From: Burkholderia aenigmatica | Lineage (GTDB): Bacteria; Pseudomonadota; Gammaproteobacteria; Burkholderiales; Burkholderiaceae | NCBI RefSeq assembly: GCF_902499175.1 | Contig: NZ_CABVQC010000022.1 | Location: 1-64,000, forward strand | Direction of reading: 5' to 3' | Length of the DNA: 64,000 nt | In this document: in pieces, positions 60,778 to 64,000 of the stretch | How the letters are laid out: each line of letters opens with the position of its first letter | Numbering within the stretch: position 1 is the first letter of the stretch | Made by a program: the position numbers and the translations under genes | The notes under the pieces: model-generated | The model's database searches: none | What the model was told of the DNA's origin: nothing | What the model saw: only the letters and a program-made list of their open reading frames with translations

Positions 60778-62965
60778 CCGCGCCCGCGTCGTACCGTTCG
60801 CCGCCGCCAGCGGCGCGCGCATCCGCGCGCTGGGCGCCGGCGTGCTGCATCGCCTGCGTCATCCGACGCGCCGCGGCGTCGCGCTGACGCTCGCCGCCAT
60901 ACCGGTGCTGGGCCTGCTGGTGCTGCTCGCATTCGTCCCGTTCACGCCGAGCATCGGCGACATCCGCAAGGCGCGCATCGACCGCCCCGCGCGCGTGCTG
61001 TCCGCCGACGGCCAGCTGATCGCCGAGTTCCGGCCGGTCAACCGCGAATGGGTGCCGCTCAAGCAGATCTCGCCGCACATGGTCGACGCGCTGATCGCGA
61101 CCGAGGATCACCGCTTCTACGCGCATCACGGCATCGACTGGCGCCGCACGATCGCGGCCGGGCTGCACACGTTCTCGGGCAATCGCCAGGGCGGCTCGAC
61201 GATCACGCAGCAGCTCGCCCGCAACCTGTATCCGGACGAAGTCGGCCGCGCACCGACGCTCACGCGCAAGGTGAAGGAGCTGATCACTGCGTTCAAGATC
61301 GAGTCGGTGTACAGCAAGGACGAGATTCTCGAGACCTACCTGAACACCGTGCCGTTCCTGTACAACGCGTACGGCGTCGAAATGGCCGCGCGCACCTACT
61401 TCGGCAAGTCGGCCGACCAGCTCGACATCGTCGAAAGCGCGACGCTCGTCGGGATGCTGAAGGGCAACAGCTACTACAACCCGGTGCTGAATCCGGAGCG
61501 CGCGGTACAGCGGCGCAACATCGTGCTCGACCGGATGGCGCAGATGCACATGCTGACGCCGCAGCAGCTCGCGAAACTGCAACGCCAGCCGCTGCGCGTC
61601 GACTTCGAGCCGCAGTCGGGGCAGCCCGGCCTCGCCCCGCACTTCGCGGTGCAGCTGCGCAAATGGCTGATCGCGTGGGCCGATCGCAACAACTACGATC
61701 TGTACTCGGACGGCCTCGTCGTACGCACGACGCTCGACGCGCGACTGCAGGACATGGCGACGCAGGCGCTGACGCGGCAGACCGAACGGCTGCAGGCGAT
61801 TGCCGACAGCGCGTGGCGCGGCCCGTCCGGCTGCGGGCTGCGCAACGACCTGTTCCGCAGCTTCATCCGCCAGACGCCCGAGTATCGCCAGGCGCGCGAC
61901 ACGGGGCTTGCCGATGTGCCTGCGCTGAAGCAGCTCGGCGCCAATCGGGAATTCATGCGCGCGCTGTGCGAGCGCAAGACGCAGGTGCAGGCCGGCTTCG
62001 TCGCGATCGATCCGCGCAACGGCGCGATTCGCGCGTGGGTCGGCAGTCCCGATTTCGGCAGCGAGCCGTTCGATCACGTCTCGCAGGCGCGGCGTCAGCC
62101 GGGCTCGACGTTCAAGCCGTTCGTCTATGGCGCCGCGTTCGCGGACGGCATGCGGCCGGGCGATACGTTCGTCGACCGCCCTGTCGCGATCCCGGTCGGC
62201 GGCCGCGCAGTGTGGCGCCCCACCGATGCGGAGCCGCCGACGGGCGAGCCGATGACGCTGCGCGATGCGCTCGCGCTGTCGCGCAACCGCATCACCGCGC
62301 AGGTGATGCAGCAGGAAGGTGCCGCGAAGGTCGCGCAGCTCGCGCGTGCGATGGGTGTGCGTGAAAGCCCGCTCGACGCGGTACCGTCGCTCGCGCTCGG
62401 CACGAGCCCCGTCACGCTGAAGGAGATGGTGTCCGCGTACGGCACGATCGCGAACCGCGGCGTGTACGTCGCGCCGCAGATGATCACGCGCATCGAGGAT
62501 CGCGACGGCAAGGTGCTCGCCACCTTCGGCAGCGCGCCGCCTGAACGTGCGCTGCCGGCGCCCGCCGCGCAGACGCTGGTCGACGTGATGCGCGACGTCG
62601 TCGATCGCGGCACCGGCGCCGACATCCGCTCGCGCTACGGGATCCGCGTCGACGTCGCCGGCAAGACGGGCACGACGCAGGACAACGCGGACGGCTGGTT
62701 CATCCTGATGCATCCGCAGCTCGTGGCCGGCGCGTGGGTCGGCTTCGACGACGGCAGCGTGACGCTGCGCAGCGACTACTGGGGTGCGGGCGCGCACAGC
62801 GCGCTGCCGATCGTCGGTACGTTCTACGATGCGGCGCTGCGGGCGCGCGCGATCGATCCGCATGCGCAGTTCTCGCCGGACTTCCGGCCGCGCAGCGCGC
62901 CGGCGGCCGCGCCGAAACGGCGGCCGCACGTCGGGTTGTTCGACTGGTTGAAGATTTTCCGCTGA
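60734..62965 (+). CDS. Bifunctional penicillin-binding protein (class A, PBP1C/1A-like)
   Basis: Peptidoglycan glycosyltransferase and transpeptidase, 743 residues, anchored by one membrane segment (VALTLAAIPVLGLLVLLAFV, about residues 49-68). The GT51 domain shows EDHRFYAHHGID with the catalytic Glu, GGSTITQQLARN, and KIESVYSKDEILETYLNTVPF. The transpeptidase domain shows STFK (in QPGSTFKPFVYG) with the active-site Ser, SRN (in LALSRNRIT) and KTGT (in VAGKTGTTQDN). All catalytic motifs are intact. Translation may start at TTG 60734, or at GTG 60746; neither has a good ribosome site, and the diverged remnant at 51.3 kb keeps only the GTG. It lies outside the putative insert and was probably next to the MocR gene before. 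Confidence 0.93.
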   Translation: MNRFVPLLRDAWRHCRARVVPFAAASGARIRALGAGVLHRLRHPTRRGVALTLAAIPVLGLLVLLAFVPFTPSIGDIRKARIDRPARVLSADGQLIAEFRPVNREWVPLKQISPHMVDALIATEDHRFYAHHGIDWRRTIAAGLHTFSGNRQGGSTITQQLARNLYPDEVGRAPTLTRKVKELITAFKIESVYSKDEILETYLNTVPFLYNAYGVEMAARTYFGKSADQLDIVESATLVGMLKGNSYYNPVLNPERAVQRRNIVLDRMAQMHMLTPQQLAKLQRQPLRVDFEPQSGQPGLAPHFAVQLRKWLIAWADRNNYDLYSDGLVVRTTLDARLQDMATQALTRQTERLQAIADSAWRGPSGCGLRNDLFRSFIRQTPEYRQARDTGLADVPALKQLGANREFMRALCERKTQVQAGFVAIDPRNGAIRAWVGSPDFGSEPFDHVSQARRQPGSTFKPFVYGAAFADGMRPGDTFVDRPVAIPVGGRAVWRPTDAEPPTGEPMTLRDALALSRNRITAQVMQQEGAAKVAQLARAMGVRESPLDAVPSLALGTSPVTLKEMVSAYGTIANRGVYVAPQMITRIEDRDGKVLATFGSAPPERALPAPAAQTLVDVMRDVVDRGTGADIRSRYGIRVDVAGKTGTTQDNADGWFILMHPQLVAGAWVGFDDGSVTLRSDYWGAGAHSALPIVGTFYDAALRARAIDPHAQFSPDFRPRSAPAAAPKRRPHVGLFDWLKIFR

Positions 62966-63263
62966 TCGTGAAGCCGGCCGGGCTGCGGATCATGCCGGCC
63001 TCGCGATTCATCGATGCGTGGTCGTCACGCAATGCGTGAGACCGGTTCGCCGCCGCGCCCGTTGCGCACGATCGCGACGCGCCGCACGAACCACGGCATC
63101 AGCACCGTGCGCATCGCCAAGCGCATCGATCGATTCGCCGGGATGGCGCACGAGCGTGTCGAACCGGCGTGCGAGCGCCGGGTCCTCGCCGGGCAGCGGA
63201 TGCTGCGACGACGAACGCCGCAAGCCGGCCGATGCGCGCCGGCACCGCGCGCGGAGCCGAACG
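62966..63263. other. Convergent gap after the PBP gene
   Basis: About 300 bases between convergent genes. Open frames exist on the minus strand but show no ribosome site and look compositional. No terminator with a T tract is seen. Confidence 0.4.
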
Positions 63264-64000
63264 TCAGCGCGCGGCCGCCGCCTTCAGCAGCCGCAGCATC
63301 TCCGGATCGTCGCCCGCCTCGGCCAGCACCTTCGCGGTCGGCTTCACGCCGGCACCCAACAGCCGTCGCACGCCCTCGACGTGATGCTCGCTCACCTCGC
63401 CGCGAAGCAGCGTATCGCTCTGCAACACCACCGGGTTCGTATCCTTCACGAGCAACGCGAACACCGATGCCGACACGGGCGGATTCAACGCGTCGGACAA
63501 CGCGGCGTCGGCGAGATGGTACGGATTGTTGTCGTGGATTTGCCAGCTCAGCGCGCCGCTCGCGTGCAGCTTGCCGAGCGCGGCGAGCGCATCGGCTTCC
63601 GGCAGTTTCACGAGTTCGGCGGCAAGATCGCTCGCCTGGTCCTCGCGCCCGTCGCGCAGCGTGTCGGGCGGCGGCAGGTTCGGCACCAGCAGGTCGAGCA
63701 CGAGCGCCTGCCGGCGCGCGTGGTCCGGCGATGCCTTGGCATCGGCATTCGTACGGTTGTCGTGCAGCAACTGGCCGGCCACACGCCAGCGGTCGTCGAT
63801 GCCATGCTCGTCGCGCGGCACCTGGTGCGCGTGCAGCAGCACGTCGAGCCAGCGCCACATCGAATCGACGGTCTTCGCGTCGTTCGACGACAAGCCGTCG
63901 CCGACGATCTGGTCGAGCGTCTGCCCGCACACGAATTCGCGCTGCTGCACCGGGTCGAGGCCGGCGAAGTATTTGCGCGCGCGATCCGACAGCCCGTCGA
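63264..64000 (-). CDS. Unrecognised protein, C-terminal part (gene continues beyond window)
   Basis: The minus-strand frame is open to the last base, so the N terminus lies outside; 245 residues are visible. The upstream part reads DGLSDRARKYFAGLDP just before QQREFVCGQTLDQIVG, so the GTG at 63950 is not the real start. The visible portion is soluble and helical, with VDSMWRWLDVLLHAHQV, LVLDLLVPNLPPPDTLR, LAALGKLHASGALSWQIHDN and a final EGVRRLLGAGVKPTAKVLAEAGDDPEMLRLL, which resembles an ankyrin-type helix pair. I do not recognise the family and assign no function. Confidence 0.65.
   Translation of the reverse strand, partial: DGLSDRARKYFAGLDPVQQREFVCGQTLDQIVGDGLSSNDAKTVDSMWRWLDVLLHAHQVPRDEHGIDDRWRVAGQLLHDNRTNADAKASPDHARRQALVLDLLVPNLPPPDTLRDGREDQASDLAAELVKLPEADALAALGKLHASGALSWQIHDNNPYHLADAALSDALNPPVSASVFALLVKDTNPVVLQSDTLLRGEVSEHHVEGVRRLLGAGVKPTAKVLAEAGDDPEMLRLLKAAAAR

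Noticed and set aside
60473-62929. An 818-codon minus-strand frame opposite the PBP gene
   Set aside because: Antisense to an intact PBP with all catalytic motifs; compositional shadow only.
63008-63223. Minus-strand 71-codon frame between the PBP gene and the last gene
   Set aside because: No ribosome site and no recognisable motif; the composition fits a chance frame.

Overview
The window reads as a secondary-replicon segment of a Burkholderia, most likely of the cepacia complex. The evidence is the very GC-rich composition with strong third-position bias, the repeated 'QSSVTLYG' type trimeric porins, a phosphocholine phospholipase C with a Tat signal, a liuABCD operon under a divergent TetR regulator, and a family of DUF2827 proteins that is typical of Burkholderia. 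No rRNA, tRNA, CRISPR array or insertion sequence was recognised.

Region 1 (1-13.3 kb) is a surface-adhesin locus. It begins inside a very Ser/Thr-rich trimeric autotransporter adhesin, followed by an OmpA-type lipoprotein. Three tandem DUF2827 proteins follow (GT-B-like by eye), then a small unknown protein and an EAL phosphodiesterase. A fourth DUF2827 gene lies on the other strand, and a tandem-domain GT34-like glycosyltransferase and a SAM methyltransferase close the locus before a strong terminator at 13.24 kb. The simplest reading is an adhesin with its own glycan-building enzymes and a c-di-GMP input. I regard this as the best candidate for an undescribed system here.

Region 2 (13.3-34.9 kb) is catabolic and nutritional. 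It holds a lipoprotein-phospholipase C operon with a perfect dyad in its leader, and the leucine catabolic genes liuABCD with a divergent TetR regulator. Next come vanAB with a MarR regulator and operator, a second Rieske oxygenase, an aromatic-acid MFS transporter and a porin. The region ends with a secreted small protein, a Fur-boxed TonB siderophore receptor that ends in a 9-copy octamer repeat, a Bcr/CflA exporter and a LysR regulator.

Region 3 (35.3-51.3 kb) starts with a tightly packed four-gene operon: a Tat-signal protein, a ModA-like solute-binding protein, a dihaem cytochrome and a TsdA-like dihaem cytochrome. After it come a secreted beta-propeller protein, a GFA enzyme, a porin, a LysE exporter, a GNAT, a phosphoesterase, a hydrolase, an OmpR-type two-component system, a TlpA-like thioredoxin, and a PaiB-like protein divergent from a MocR regulator.

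Region 4 (51.36-60.68 kb) looks like an inserted accessory segment. It carries a LysR regulator, a PQQ-type quinoprotein, two porins, a NarL-type regulator with Glu at the phosphoacceptor position, and a TonB receptor. It is bounded by two diverged, ungapped direct copies (9,417 bp apart) of the start of a penicillin-binding protein gene. The intact copy is the bifunctional PBP at 60.7-63.0 kb. The window ends inside an unrecognised gene on the minus strand.
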